A stretch of DNA of 64,000 nucleotides from Blasia pusilla (Eukaryota > Marchantiophyta > Marchantiopsida > Blasiales): NCBI GenBank assembly GCA_050084515.1, contig CM114274.1, positions 17,360,001 through 17,424,000 of the forward strand, read 5' to 3'. How positions within the stretch are numbered: the stretch's first letter is position 1; every line of letters starts with the position of its first letter. Below, piece after piece: positions 13,145 through 26,400 of the stretch. Made by a program: the position numbers and the translations under genes. The notes below the pieces were generated by a model. That model saw only the letters and a program-made list of their open reading frames with translations, made no database searches and was not told the origin of the DNA.

Positions 13145-16100
13145 TTGGTTCCTCTCCTCATCATAGATCTTGCCATTTTCCTCCATATACTAATACATCC
13201 ATTATACTTGCCACACTTCTTCCCCATTCTCCTCTTCTCCCCTCTTCGTCTCGTCCTATTGAGCCTAATCTTCATCCATCATTACCGAATCCTACTACTT
13301 TGCCATCCTCACATATCTCATATGTGCCATTGCTTCCAACTCCCATCTATTCTACCCTTATCTCCCATCTTCCTCCTCCTTCTTCCCCAACCTATTTACC
13401 CCCCTCATTGTTGTCCATCATTACCTCATGCACCTCCCGCCTCCTCTCCTTGTAACCCTTCTACTTCTGCATTTGTGCCAAAGTTTCGTTGCATACCTTG
13501 TGGTAAGGAGTTTGCTCCTAATGGGATCAAAAGACATCAGCGGTATTGTCGATCCATGCATGGGCCTTCAATCCCTAATCCGATACCACCTCCTACTACA
13601 CTCCCCATAACAATTGCTTGGATTTAGTTAAGATATATTGATCTCCTTTGCTCTTTCCATCCAAGTCTCCCTCGTCTTAGACTCTACACTCCCATTCTTA
13701 TTGCTCTTCGCCCCATCACCCAACAAGCTTTGCTTTTCCCATTAGAAAGGTTAGTGCGTGATCCCACAAATATCAATGCTTGGTATCTCCTATTACTCTT
13801 CCCATAATGGGTTTCAATCCTCCCTCCAAGGGGAGGTGCAATGAGTCATCATGAAACCTCTACACATATTCATCGCTTTATTTCTCGGGATTGGAAAAAT
13901 CTTCAAAATGAGCATGTACTTCAAGAAGAGGCCTTAGGTGTGGCTCATCCCACTCAACATGCCAATCATGGGAAGCCTTCAATATAACAACCTCTCCAAA
14001 AAAGTCTAATTTTGGGGCAAGTTGGTGAGTTTTCACGTATGGCTTGAGTATTGGATCAACTCTCTCTAGTGGTTCCAAGTGCAGACACTATGGCTCTCTT
14101 TGAAGCTCTTCACCCTCCTTCAAGTGGTGATGCACGGCCTTTTGTGGAAGACTATACAACGGATCTTGACTTGGACCTTGACTTGATGGTTTTCACAAGT
14201 TCTTTTCTTCATACTCTCGCTTATCAACAGGCGGGCTATCAAGGATGGTTTTTGAGTGTCTTCGCGATTGCTTTATCCCAGCAGATTCAACAAGTAGCTT
14301 TTTCTCTCTATATAAAGTGTGTGCATATATTACGGCAGGTCATATTTTCTCTATCTCTAGGCTCTTAGGGGCTTGTCGTTTGTTGGCTATGGATAAGCCT
14401 CTCTCAAGTGTCGGCCCTTTGGCTATTGGAAAGGTTTTATACCGCTTGGTTAGTTGATCCCTCTGCTTGCAAGTTTGTCCTCACGTTAGTGCCCACTTAT
14501 TTCCTCATCAATTTGGAGTGTCAAATATTTGTAGTTTTGAGGTTGTGGTGCATGGGATTCGCTCTACTCTTGATATTCATCCAAAGTGGGTAGCAATTCA
14601 AGTCGATGTGGCTAACGCATTCAATTTAATTTCTCGTGCGGCCATCTTTGAAGAGTTACGTTGTGCAGGAGGAAAACTTGCGAGTCTCATTCCATTTGTC
14701 TGCTCCTTCTATGCCTATAATACGCCCATTATCTATTCTCATCATGTTGCTTCCGAGGAATATAATATTCTCCAATCAGCTTGTGGCACGCGTCAAGGTG
14801 ATCCCATGGATGGCCCACTTTTTGCCATTGCCCATTTTTGTGATCTTTGAGAATCATTCCAAGCATTTCTATCTTGTCTTTTCCTTCTATTGCTGATGAC
14901 ACTCACATTAATATTATAGGTCCTCCCTCTGAAGTTATTCCTACTTATACCCATTTTGTGGAGCAACTCTATTTCTTAAACCTTAAAGTCCAACTTAGTA
15001 AATGTTGGGTATGGTCTCCTTCATGCCTTCCCTCAATATTCACCCCACCTACTCTTGATTTTTCCATCTATATTGAAGGGGTTATGGCTCTTGAGGTCCC
15101 AATCCCAATCGACTATGTCTCAAAGTTCTCGAATGAGGCCCTTTTGAAAGACGTGGAATGGCTTCATTTATTACCTCATCTAGGGGATCCCGAAGTGGCT
15201 TATGGGATTCTCTCCCAATGTTTTCTACAACGTCCTTCCTACCTTCTTCGCACTTGTCCTCCCACTTCAAGGTTCTTGCATCGGTTGGCCTCTTTTGACA
15301 CTTCTATCTTGGCAACTTTTGGTCAACTTCTTAGCCCGAGTACATTTGAGGGAGAGGATGGTGTCTTGGCTTCATGACAAGCTACCTTGCCTATTTCTTT
15401 TGAAGGGGTGGGGCTTTCCTCCACATCCGCATCTGCTCAAGCAGCTAATTTGGGGAGTTGGACGTTTGTGGCACCGATTATGGCTTCAAGGTTTCTCCAA
15501 GGAGATTCACCTATCTTGATGGATCATGTTGCCCATGTAGAGGAGGGGGGCTTGTTATTTCAACAACAATTGAGATCTTCCTGATCTCTTCTTCCTCTTG
15601 CTACACAAGCAATACTACCCCCTTTCAGTCAATTGATGATGGAAGGGCTTGATCGACTTCAAGAGCATATCTCCGAGAATTTGCACCAAATCAATTTTTC
15701 CAGCATTCTCTTTAACACTCATCAAGCTTGTGCGGGTATAAGAGCAGGCGTGTGGCTTACTGCAAATCCTCTAATTATTCCATTTTGATTCCTCAAAGTA
15801 TATTCTTGAGAGCTTTGTGGTTACGCCTTGGACTTCCCCATCCTTCTCTATTAAGTGTGCCAAATTGTGTATGTGGAGATCCCATTGATGCAAAGGGTAT
15901 CCATATTCTCCGATGTGCATATGGTGGAGAACAAATGGCCACACATGATGTCATTACAAAGGCGGTAGCATCCGTGGCTCATACTACAGGGTGCACCGTT
16001 GGGCAAGGGCAACTCCATGTCCTACCTTCAACCACTCAAGCAACGTGTCTTCGGAGAGTTGATCTTGTTATGTCTCGAGGTGGATTCTGGACACTAGGTG

Positions 16101-16410
16101 ATGTGGTGGTTGCTGATCCAACACGTTCTCACTTGGCTTGTTGAGCCGCACATACCATAGGTTTGGCGGGCAAAGGAGCAGCAAGAATCAAGGAGTTAAG
16201 TTATGTTGTGAGGCATGAGGCTGATGGATTTATTCCTTTTGCAGCGGAAGTATTCGATCATTTACATGTGTCCTTTGATACTTTCCTAAAAACATGTGCT
16301 CACCAATCCCTCAAGAATCATCACCTTGTCCCTTCATGTAGTCCTTGTCTCTTTGTAGTTACTACTTATTTTCCGCAATGCATCTCAGTGGCCTTACAAC
16401 GTGCATAAGC
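13145..16410 (+). mobile_element. Degenerate non-LTR retrotransposon with restriction-like endonuclease
   Basis: A run of plus-strand frames broken by stops and frameshifts carries, in order, the parts of an early-branching LINE. A Pro/Ser-rich N-terminal part ends in a CCHC-type zinc finger, CIPCGKEF...HQRYC (13,496-13,555). A reverse transcriptase follows: a finger segment with LLAMDKP...GPLAIGKVLYRL near 14,390-14,450, motif A with Asp in VDVANAFN near 14,604, motif B in RQGDPMDGPLF near 14,795, and motif C in IADDTH near 14,892. After the thumb and connection segment (GVGLSST... near 15,405) comes a Cys-Cys-His-Cys knuckle CVCGD...HILRC at 15,866-15,925 and a PD-(D/E)xK-like pair, RRVDLVMSR (16,050) and LGDVVVADP (16,097). 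That knuckle-plus-nuclease layout is the restriction-like endonuclease of R2/NeSL/Utopia-type elements rather than the AP endonuclease of L1-type plant LINEs. No apurinic endonuclease was seen. The lineage is not assigned. Confidence 0.8.
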
Positions 16411-19400
16411 CTTGATATTGATTCGTTGTGCGGAGGTGGTGGGGGTCGCTTGCCTCTTCGTCCGTTCATATCTGACCATCCACTAATATTCTTGTCAGAT
16501 TTGCTTCATGCTATCAATATTGTAGCTTGTTGAGTTGGTGTTTATGTTGACTAGTTGATTTTCTTTTTGCGTTCCATGATGCAGTTTTTGACTCATGTTT
16601 TAAGGTTTAGGGTTTTTGACTCTTTGTCCTCTTTTGAGGTTTGGTTTTATAATTATAAACGATTCTTTCTTCATATGAAAATCTATGTCATAATGGGTAA
16701 TAGTCCTCTCATGATCAAGAGCCTCTGGGCATTACGCCTCTCCTCTCCAGTGCGCTCATATTGTGATACGTGCCACAACTAATTATATAGTCTCTTTTAG
16801 CTAATTTAGAAAAACAAGTGCACCCACCGTTAACCCATGCATGGCATGGGCACCAATTAGTAGAACTTAACTCAAAAGTAAATAACCTCCTTGTCCCTAA
16901 CTTGTACTAATTGGCTCACCTTTCGTAGTTGGAACGAGCTCTTGATGATGACACGATACCACATATGAAAGAATATTATAGCGCACTCTTTCTCCCGTAG
17001 TCACTCTTTGTGAGAGGGAGGTCTCTTGAAACATATGTCACAACACGTCTCTTGGAAGGTTAAAGAGGAAGCTTGTTTCTTTTGGTACTCAAACACCTTT
17101 TTTGAGGTCCAACTCCTCCGCATTTCCTACTGCTAAACCAGCTCTCTTGGCGCAACGTTTGTAAAACATTATGAGGTTGATATTATGATAGCCCCATGTT
17201 TGAATAAACATTCCTATCATCTTTCCGAAGTAATGGAAAGAGTTCAAAATACAAAAGATTTGTGTAATAGGAATTTTGAAAGGCACTTAATTCCCACGAA
17301 GATTTTCGATTCCAACTTAGAAGAAGAGGATCACATTTGCCCAATCAATAAGAGAATTCATAGGGTAAGACAACTAATTTGACAAATTTCTTAGTCATTT
17401 CCCTACTCCCCTCTTTGGCAAGTCAATGTTTACATCAATTCTCAAAGGGCCATCTATGAGGACCTTACTCACTAAAGATTTAGATTCATTGCGATTACCA
17501 GTGTGTCCATGTGAGTAACTCACTTGGAGAGAATCATCAAAGACGAATGCCAGCTCATAAGCTTGATATCAAGGTTTAAAAATGAGTTAAACAACCATGG
17601 CGAACTATAGTTTGTGCACATGAGAATTGAACTATTTCATGGGACCTAGAGACCACTTACATGGAATAATCCCCGCAAAGTCTGATGAGGGAGGCAAGAA
17701 ATATCAAGAGATCTCACCCTTGCCATAGAATGATGGCTAAGTAGAGAGCTTCCACCTCAAAGGATAGACAACATGTTTCCACAATAAGAATAACATAAAG
17801 AGTTTGGTTTTTCACAGCCAACTCCCCTTTAGAAAAATCTTTTGTATCCTCGCCACTTGCTCCTAACATGTCTTCTTGCAACTAGGACTCCAAAAACATG
17901 GGTCCCATATAAAAGCATAGATACAACTAAATACCATAATACAATATGGGATCCTAGACATCCTAAATCGTAAGGCACTAACTATGATAAAGACAAGAAA
18001 TTGGGTCATCGACCACATGAATTAATTTTGGTCTCTACATATCTAAAATCCCAAAACCTCAAAATACAATATGAATTTTTCTACATTGATTCAAAAGTGA
18101 ATAAAGACCTTTGTAAACAACTTTTGCTCTCTTTTGAAGACATAGAGCCCACCTATAATGAGAAATAAATGTCTAGATACTCATGACTCTTCACAAACTA
18201 TGTTGGTTATTGTGCGTAAATGAATGAGAGCTTCGATCTCGAATGCAATGTAATGATTTTAGACTCTGTCTACCTCCATGTGATTTGTTGTGATTAGTTT
18301 GGGCCCCCTCCACTATAACAAAAGCCTCCAAAGTTTTGGGGCTATCTTCCCTACTTATCTAATGTTTCCCACACCACTTTAGATTAAAGGATCCCTCCTC
18401 CCTCGTCTCTAAGAACCAAAAAGTTAGTTGTGAATGGGAACAAGGCAAACTTTTGCAGGTCTTTCCCAGTTGAAAGTTTCATCATCATTTGTCATGTCAT
18501 GCTCATTGCCATAATTACAAGTTCGTGCCCACTTAATGTTGGCGCATCAACCACAATTCACATTTCACCATATTGCATGAATGAAGTTGGAATGAAATCA
18601 CCAAGACAAAGTGCGAGATTGAAGTCAATGAGCACTCAAATGTAGGCCACCCAAGAGAGGTAAGGAGCAGTATCTTAAGATGAAACACACGGATAGGAGG
18701 TCAGGTTCAAGTCGTAATGAATAGGAGTTATAAACTTCTGTAATCCCTTCAAAATTAGAATTTCCCAAACGTGCAACTCTCACTTTACTGATAACCTACA
18801 CCCAAGTATATAAAATGTCCTCCGATGCCTGAAAATCATGTATCAGGTGCTTAATAAACCACACCAAAAACTGGTACCACTAACCAGGTATAGAATAGAA
18901 ACTTGGCAAAAAAATTTAAGAAGTTAGGCAGCAAGGAAATGAGGCTGTCCGACAAAGGATTTGAATCCCATCTAGTAAAACTTCTTGCTATTAAAGTGAA
19001 AGAAATAAGGAAACCAGAAAAAATCTAGACCCAGGCAGCACTTCCACACCCAGATTACCAAGGAGACTCGGATTGTGAGGCACAAGCTGATGAGCTCAGA
19101 ACTCGATGCAATCAAGCTTCACAGAAATGAGAAAATTCTAAGGACGAACCAGGAGAACACCTTCTTGATGCCCATGCATACCAAGACCGGCCAGACGAAT
19201 TCAACAACGAAGAAAGCGTTCACTTATTAGATTTCATGTCAATAGTGAATGAACATAATTCCTGGCCAACGTGGGCGCAGTTTGTACACAAAGAAAGTGA
19301 GGTCAAAAGTACTTACGTAAGTAGACGTTAAAAAACGCACAGAACATTAGACAATTAACCACACCTTTAGTAACGTTTTACTCCCTCAGTGAATTTAAGT

Positions 19401-20450
19401 CAGGAACAGTACCACCTCTTGATGTGAATAAGGTTCATCCGCACTACACAAGGTTATGTATTTGAACTGATCCCCAAATCAGCCTTGCTCAGTCGTAATT
19501 GTGGCAATATACATCCTTCCATGGCAACCTCATTCAACTCTTGATGAGTTGGGTAATCCGCTAACCAAAAAGATATCACTCATTGACAAAGCAGACTTTT
19601 ACCCACCCCAAGGTCATCTCTTACCCTTTCTCTCAGGGCTGTTTGATGGTGAACACTATCTTATCCACAGTAGTTTCCACGATCTCATTAGAGCACAATT
19701 TCCTGATCTCTTCCAAGACCCTCCCCTTGACATCTCCAATTTATGCCCAGACAGGTCCAGGTTCAGATAGTTATTGGATAGGTCAGTGAAAGTAAGAGAG
19801 CAACACCTAGTACAAGGGACTTCTTCAGCCATCGCTGGCAGTAGGGGGTGGCCAATAGGTCTATTCATACTCTTGGAAATAAAGGAGAAATAGAGGCTCT
19901 TAACACTCCATACACAACGAAAGAGAAGAGCGTGCAAATCTCGATTGTGTTGCATGCACTACTACCAACAGCTCATTAAACGCATGAAAATGCAGTCATG
20001 TCACAAGTCAACCCAAAAGGTCTGACAAGCAGAATTCCATGGCTGACCCTCTTCCAACTTTCTTGAATACAAGACTTGACAGCTTTGTGCCGCATTGTAC
20101 GTTCGATCAGAAATGTGGATCACATTGCCATCAACTTAATGGAAGGAACATTTTGCACTTGCCTGACATGATGCTTGAAAGCTTAATTTGATCCCAGACT
20201 ATTTCCACCATGTGCCTATGAAGAAATCTGAAGAATATTTGCTAAGATAGGACCCCTAGAGACAAGTTGAATGGCCCACGCGTTCAAAATGGATTCCATC
20301 GAACTTATGCCCAGTTTTCAATCTAGCATCTTTCTTCTAGATTGACTTTACGTTGCGTCAATGGCAAGCACTATTAGACCAGCTCATCAGCTACAATATC
20401 GACTTAAAGCCACCACTTCCAGATAGAGATTCACTTCTGAATGTTATCCA
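16411..20450. other. Intergenic stretch and 3' UTR of the WD-repeat gene
   Basis: No gene is supported. The first few hundred bases after 16,410 are T-rich and could be the 3' end of the non-LTR element. From 16,800 to 19,400 I see only scattered stops in all frames. A 89-codon plus-strand frame at 19,501-19,770 has no recognisable motif. The bases just right of 20,200 up to the stop codon at 20,451 should be the 3' UTR of the minus-strand WD-repeat gene. Confidence 0.4.
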
Positions 20451-23400
20451 TTACGCTGCTGCAGGCAAGTTCTCCAAGTTTGATGGCCTTATGATATTGA
20501 AGCCATCCCCAGCAGTGGATAAAAGCAGGCCCTGAATTTGGGGATGCCAATGGACCTCTTTAATATGCTTTTGACCCTGGCAAATGACAGACAATTTTTG
20601 CAAGCATTTCATTAGAATGATCATACACCAAAGACGGCCAGTCAATGATAAGTTAGTTCCTGGCCTGTACAGGCCACAACAGTTACATGTACAGGAGTTT
20701 TCACCAGCATTACAACGACCAGCCATAATTGAAATCATGGAGAAAACTTTGTCCTCTCAGATTAACCTGCTTATATTCCAAAAAGAAAATTTTCGCACAA
20801 ATTTTAAGGAACTTCACAGTCAAGAAACCCATAATCTCCTGAGCAAAACATCAGATTCATTCAGTCTTACCAAATGTACAAAGAGAAGTTGAGGGGGTAA
20901 ATCCAAAGGAGCTTCAGCCTGTTGACGCGTAAGCATTGCTTGGTACTCTGCCTCCTCCTCCTCATCACGCTCTAGGGACAAATCCCATATTCTGCTCATA
21001 GCCAACACAAGGAAAGGAACTGTAACCAACAGTGGTTCCGAAAAATTCTTTGCATCTTCCTTACCCAGAGGAAGCAGAAGCAACGTTACTATTAATGATG
21101 CCTCATCACCTGAAGCTTTGAAGTTCTTGGTCACCCCAACAGCAAAAATATACTTACGTCAATTGATTGTCTGCACAAGCTACAGCCAAAGTCGATGCTT
21201 CATGTGGACTCCATTCTATTGATGTTATGGGGGAGGTGTGGTACTTAAAGTGTGCTACAAACGAATCCTCCTACAATATACAGGACGAACAAGTACATTT
21301 ACAAATTAGCAATTTCACTTGAGACAAATAACAGCGCAAAGCCCATTTCCTCCAGTTACACAAGCATCCTAACCAGCCCAGAAAACAGACACTGATGATG
21401 CATGATATAAAAGACAGTAACACACCACAACGATTAGAAACTTACGTATGATCATTAAATTCCAATTCACCACACATCTAATCAGTGCAAATCTAACTTG
21501 TTCGCGGTTGAAGTAGTCCCATGAAAAGAAGTACAGACCTTAAAAGAGCGGAGATCCCAGATGCGGAAAGTTCCATCATCAGATCCGGAAGCAATCATAC
21601 AGCTTGCAACACTGCACATTCCAATTAATGTCTTAGATTTGAGTTTAGACAAACCACCTTTTGGCAATAACTTCCTGTACCTTTCAGAAAAACTTAAGAA
21701 GCTATGTGTGTCCACTAATGGTATCAATTAATAAGTTCAGCAGAGGGACGAACAACCTGTTCCATGATATGACATTGACATCAGCATCATGGGCCTTGAT
21801 AGAAATAGCACACTGGCTATGGATGCGGGCATCCCATATTCTGAGAGTTCCATCTACGGAGCATGAAGCGAAAACATCTGCCTCTGTGGGACTCCACTGA
21901 CCAAAGAAATAAAGGAAACAAAGTCGTTATTTGAAAACGTCATAAAATTTAAAGAATTTATTTTAATGACAGTGGGGAAAGGATTACCCAACTCTTCTAA
22001 TTGAACTCTCATGCTCGAAACAATATTCCAAAGACCTTCACTCAACTACCTACAGAATAAATTTGCAAGGACCTACACCACATTTTTTGGGCAGTACCTG
22101 CAAATCTTCCACACTAGCACTGTGCCCTTTGAAAGCATGTCTATCCACATTCCACTTCGCTGCTGTTACTGGCTCCCAAAGGTGGATGCCACTTTTGCAA
22201 TCACCTGCAGGCATTCACCATGTTCATGTTCTCAAGGAACTAAATAACTCCAGATCCTTCTTCCAAATTTCTTTACACATTCTCCAGCCAAATTTGAGAC
22301 AGAAATGATGGGAACAAGCTAATCAAATCCTTGCATTACATTACCAGTGACAAGACGGCCTGGAGTAATCCCACTCCAATCCAGGGCAAATCCCTCATCC
22401 TGATGTCCAGTAAACACATGAAGGGGTGCTTGGCGCACCACATTTGGTGTTGCTCCACTTGAGCTTAACGCTGCATCTGCTGACAGGGAACGGACATGGA
22501 CCAACATATCCCATACCTGCAAAAGAAATTGGTTCAGTAGTTTGAAAAGAGTGGTACACAAGGAGAACCACTGGATGCGAAGAAATTTGAAGGCAACACA
22601 ATATAGACTGCTCAAGTCCTCTTCTGCATCAGTTGATGACTAGATGTCAAAAGTAGATTTTTCGAGATAAAGAGGACACAGACCTGAACATAACCAGTGT
22701 CTGACCAAGTTGCCACAACATGAGGTTGTTGCGGCATAGCCCGGATACGATTCACACACCCCTGATGAGCTATAGTTCTGACCTGCACCAAGCTTTGCAA
22801 ATCACCTATCATGGTTCCATTACACCGCACAAAAACGAAAAATACCTTCTTGTCTACAGCTCTCCGTTTTGAAGGTCATCCATCCCATGATTTCTTCGCA
22901 CTTGCAGATCGATATGTCTACCAACAACCCCCACAAAACTACTAACCTGGAGAGAAGGTAGTTTGGATGAATGGCCCTGAACACTACTTTCAGCATCCTC
23001 ATCACCACTGCTGCTCTCATCATCGCTGTCCTCCCCACTTCCATCAGCATCCATAGGCGTTGCAAGCTTAAGGCCACGCTTTACCCCCGTAACATTTGAA
23101 AGCTTTGCCACAATCACTGAATTGTTCGCTCCAGAATCTGCCTGGAAAATACTTTCACAGTATAAAATTAGCATGTCCTATATCTCAAGCTTCTGGACAC
23201 CATAACTTGCCACAGCCCAAAAAGGTGAGAACCAAGCCAACATTGTCCCTTCACTCTAGATCCCATTCAACTATACTGCAACTTACAGCCATAACACAGC
23301 CAGGATTTTAGAAAGCTTAAACTCAATATTCAAAACCTGACACATTAGCCATGCAGCCAAGTAGGGCAACAGACCTGTGTCCCAGCCACACAAAACATGG

Positions 23401-26400
23401 TGTGTGGAAAATCACTCCGCAGGACTCCAAGCGCGTCTCGTGCAATGTCAAAGCTGAACATTAACAGAAATTTGACGAGGAAAGACTAGCAATAAACTTA
23501 CAATGGAGCAAGGACAGTGCGAGACATTAAAGAGGATATTCAACACTTTTCCTAGGAGGAATTGAACTGAAAAAAGGAAAGGATTTTCCATACAGTGGTC
23601 CACACAGACATACCCTACCAAAGCAACTGAAGAAAGTACTATATGAGAGGAGGAAGGCTAAATGAGAGAAAGATAACCTCACAAAGAACTGCCATTGCCT
23701 TGTGACCATAGACTATGGATAAAAAACCAGGTGAGAGGAGGGAGACTCATACACGGAGACAGTCTATGTAAGAAGTGCCTGTTGTAGTCTTGCATTTGGG
23801 TAGTCAACCCACACTAGTTAACATGATCAGCAGCTCTGGTGGTAGCATCCTTAACAATTTTCATGTATGTCGATGCTTTTTGTACTGCAAATTTCACAAG
23901 TGACCAGGTAGTAACTGCAAGTTTCAGCAGTTCCAACATAAGCTGTTACTCTTCCTGTTATCAATTCTGCACAGCTCACCAGGTAGTGACTGTAGACTTC
24001 ATTCCCTCCATCACAGGAGAGACTGTCCTCATAATTAAGTGGTGTCTGTTGTAACCTTGCAAACAGACACCCTACACCCTGATTGAGCAGTGATAGGTGC
24101 TTGGATAGGTGCCCATGGAGGAAGAAGTGTAGTGCAACTAGCACATGAGAGGAGGGAGACTATCTCATATAGTGTGAGGGCTTACAAACAACTCTTAAGA
24201 ACTTTATCTACCATATATAGCTCGTTGGGATCCCTGTACACATGTTACAAGTGCAGCAGCTTTGGGCCATGACTCTATGAATGAATGACTTGATTTATTG
24301 TCCATGGGGGTTGAAAGAAGGACCACGGCACATTGATTTGCAGAATGTGCAAGAATTAAGGAGGGAGAGCCCATACAAAGAGGACCTAAGAGGCCCTCTA
24401 GTCCAGGGTGGTGTTCCCTGGACTTCACACACCTGTATTAGAATTTCGCAATCTGAACCTAGTTCTTGTAAGTCATGAAGTCAGCAATCGTGATGGTAGG
24501 ACCTTGAAAGAGATCTGGGCACTGAAGTCTAATGCACTAGTGGTAATGGCACTTAGAGGGAAATGTTCTTCATCACCTAAAATTCCTTCGCTACAATGCC
24601 TACATATTCTGTTCTCTCTTTTGGTGTTTGTGAGAACTTTCCTTTCTCTAACTCTAAATCTGTAGAGCCACATCTGACTGTAGTAAGTGCATGTCAAAAT
24701 TTAGTGGACATTTTGGTAGAGATGTAAGAAGCCAGTTCATTAGATCGCTAGGTGTTCATGAAAGTGCAGTAGCATTGCTTCCTTGCACCATTTTTCCCTG
24801 ACGAATTGCACCTCCTCTCCCAAAGCTTTTGATGCTTATTCCAGTTAATAAAATTAAAGTTGTGCTGTTCATCATCCAGAATTCCTGAGGTACAATGTCT
24901 ACATAACCTGTTCCCTTTTAGGGTTGTGAGAACTTTGCTTTCTCTAACTCTCACAAACAAAAAGAGGGAACAGGATATGTGGACATTGTGAGTCAGTTGA
25001 GCCACATCTGAATTGGAGGTGCATAGCGAAATTCAGTGGACATTTTGGCAGAGATGTAAGAAACCTGTGCTGTACATGACTGGGTATTCATGAAGGTGCA
25101 GTAACATCGCATCCTTCTGCATTCTTCCCAGACTGATTGCACCTCCTCTCACATACTTTTTGGTGCTTATCCCAGATAATAGAGATAAAGTTGTTGTGCA
25201 ATATTAGCATAAGGTCTTTGTTAGTGCTTGTTGGCAAATCATCAATTGATATGCCCCACTTGCAATCCATACACTGCACTCATGGTAGCAGGTTGTTGCC
25301 CTAATAGCAGCATTATCCTTGGAAGCTTTGGAGGATCTTGCAAAAAGGCAATTAGTGTCAACTAGCGTAATAGCTTTGAGGTGTTGAAGGAAAGAGAGAA
25401 GGCTTTCGATAGCATGAATCTCCATTGGGACTTCTCCAAACTCAGCAAGTAACAGGTCATGGGGCTTATCATCCTGACTCCCAGGCACTACCCCATGAAG
25501 AGTTCTATTGAGATATGCAATCCCTTAGGCCATTCTTTGGCACTTGAACCCAGACTTCGGAAGCATACAGAATGGCTGGAATGACCATGGCTTTGAAAGT
25601 TTCGAGTTTTCATGGTGGGTGCCACATTTCTATTCTCTTGCAATTGGATTTTAGCAGGTGAAGACATCTCATCCCTGCATTAGCTTTGTACAACTGCCCT
25701 TGGTTCTCCGATTGTTGCTGGGTTTAAGCACTGCTCTCAGATAGAGGTATTCATCCTCCATCTCAATAGCTTCTCTGCTCACGTCTCATCCATATGTGAA
25801 CATGTGCAACCATTCGGCTGCTGGTGGTTGAGAGCCAAAGATGACTATCTTGGTTTTTCATGACCTACTGCAGAATCCCAATGGTACATTTAGATATATT
25901 TGTAGACCTTGTTTCTACTGACATTTCTTCTCCACTGGTTGTTGGATTTGAGCCTCACCCCGAGATGAATGTACTCGCAATGTCGAGGGTGTTGTGTGAC
26001 CTCCTGAAACCAGCTTGTCCTCTGGCTCTTGCATTCATTTGATCAGCCTTGTTACGGACTTTCCTTTCCACCAATATACTGCAGAGTTTGGCCATGAAGG
26101 ATCTTACCATGATACTTCTGTAGTTGGTTGGGATCACCAGCCATGAATACTATTCACTGCCAGTCTAGTGAAAATCTTTTTTGTCTACAACATTGAAAAT
26201 CTTGTTCACAAATTTGAACATTTAGGCTTGGCACCTAAGATTGTCCTCTTGTTTGTTGAGTAGCCTTCGGATGCCTGATGTGACTTCATCCAGTGTGAAG
26301 ACATCTGTTAGGTCCACGTCATCATGGGGCTAAGGGTTGGAGGGAGCAGTATCCTCCAAGTGAGTGAGAGTGCAAGGGGGAGTGAATGAGTGAAAGGATT

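Noticed and set aside
19501-19770. 89-codon plus-strand frame downstream of the WD-repeat gene
   Set aside because: No motif, no neighbouring exons with splice signals, and it overlaps an equally long antisense frame.
22340-22345. Donor after GGTAAT for exon 7 of the WD-repeat gene
   Set aside because: Using GTAATG five bases earlier (exon end 22,345) joins in phase to GTGATTGCAAA and gives the conserved [13 protein letters not shown]; the later site does not.
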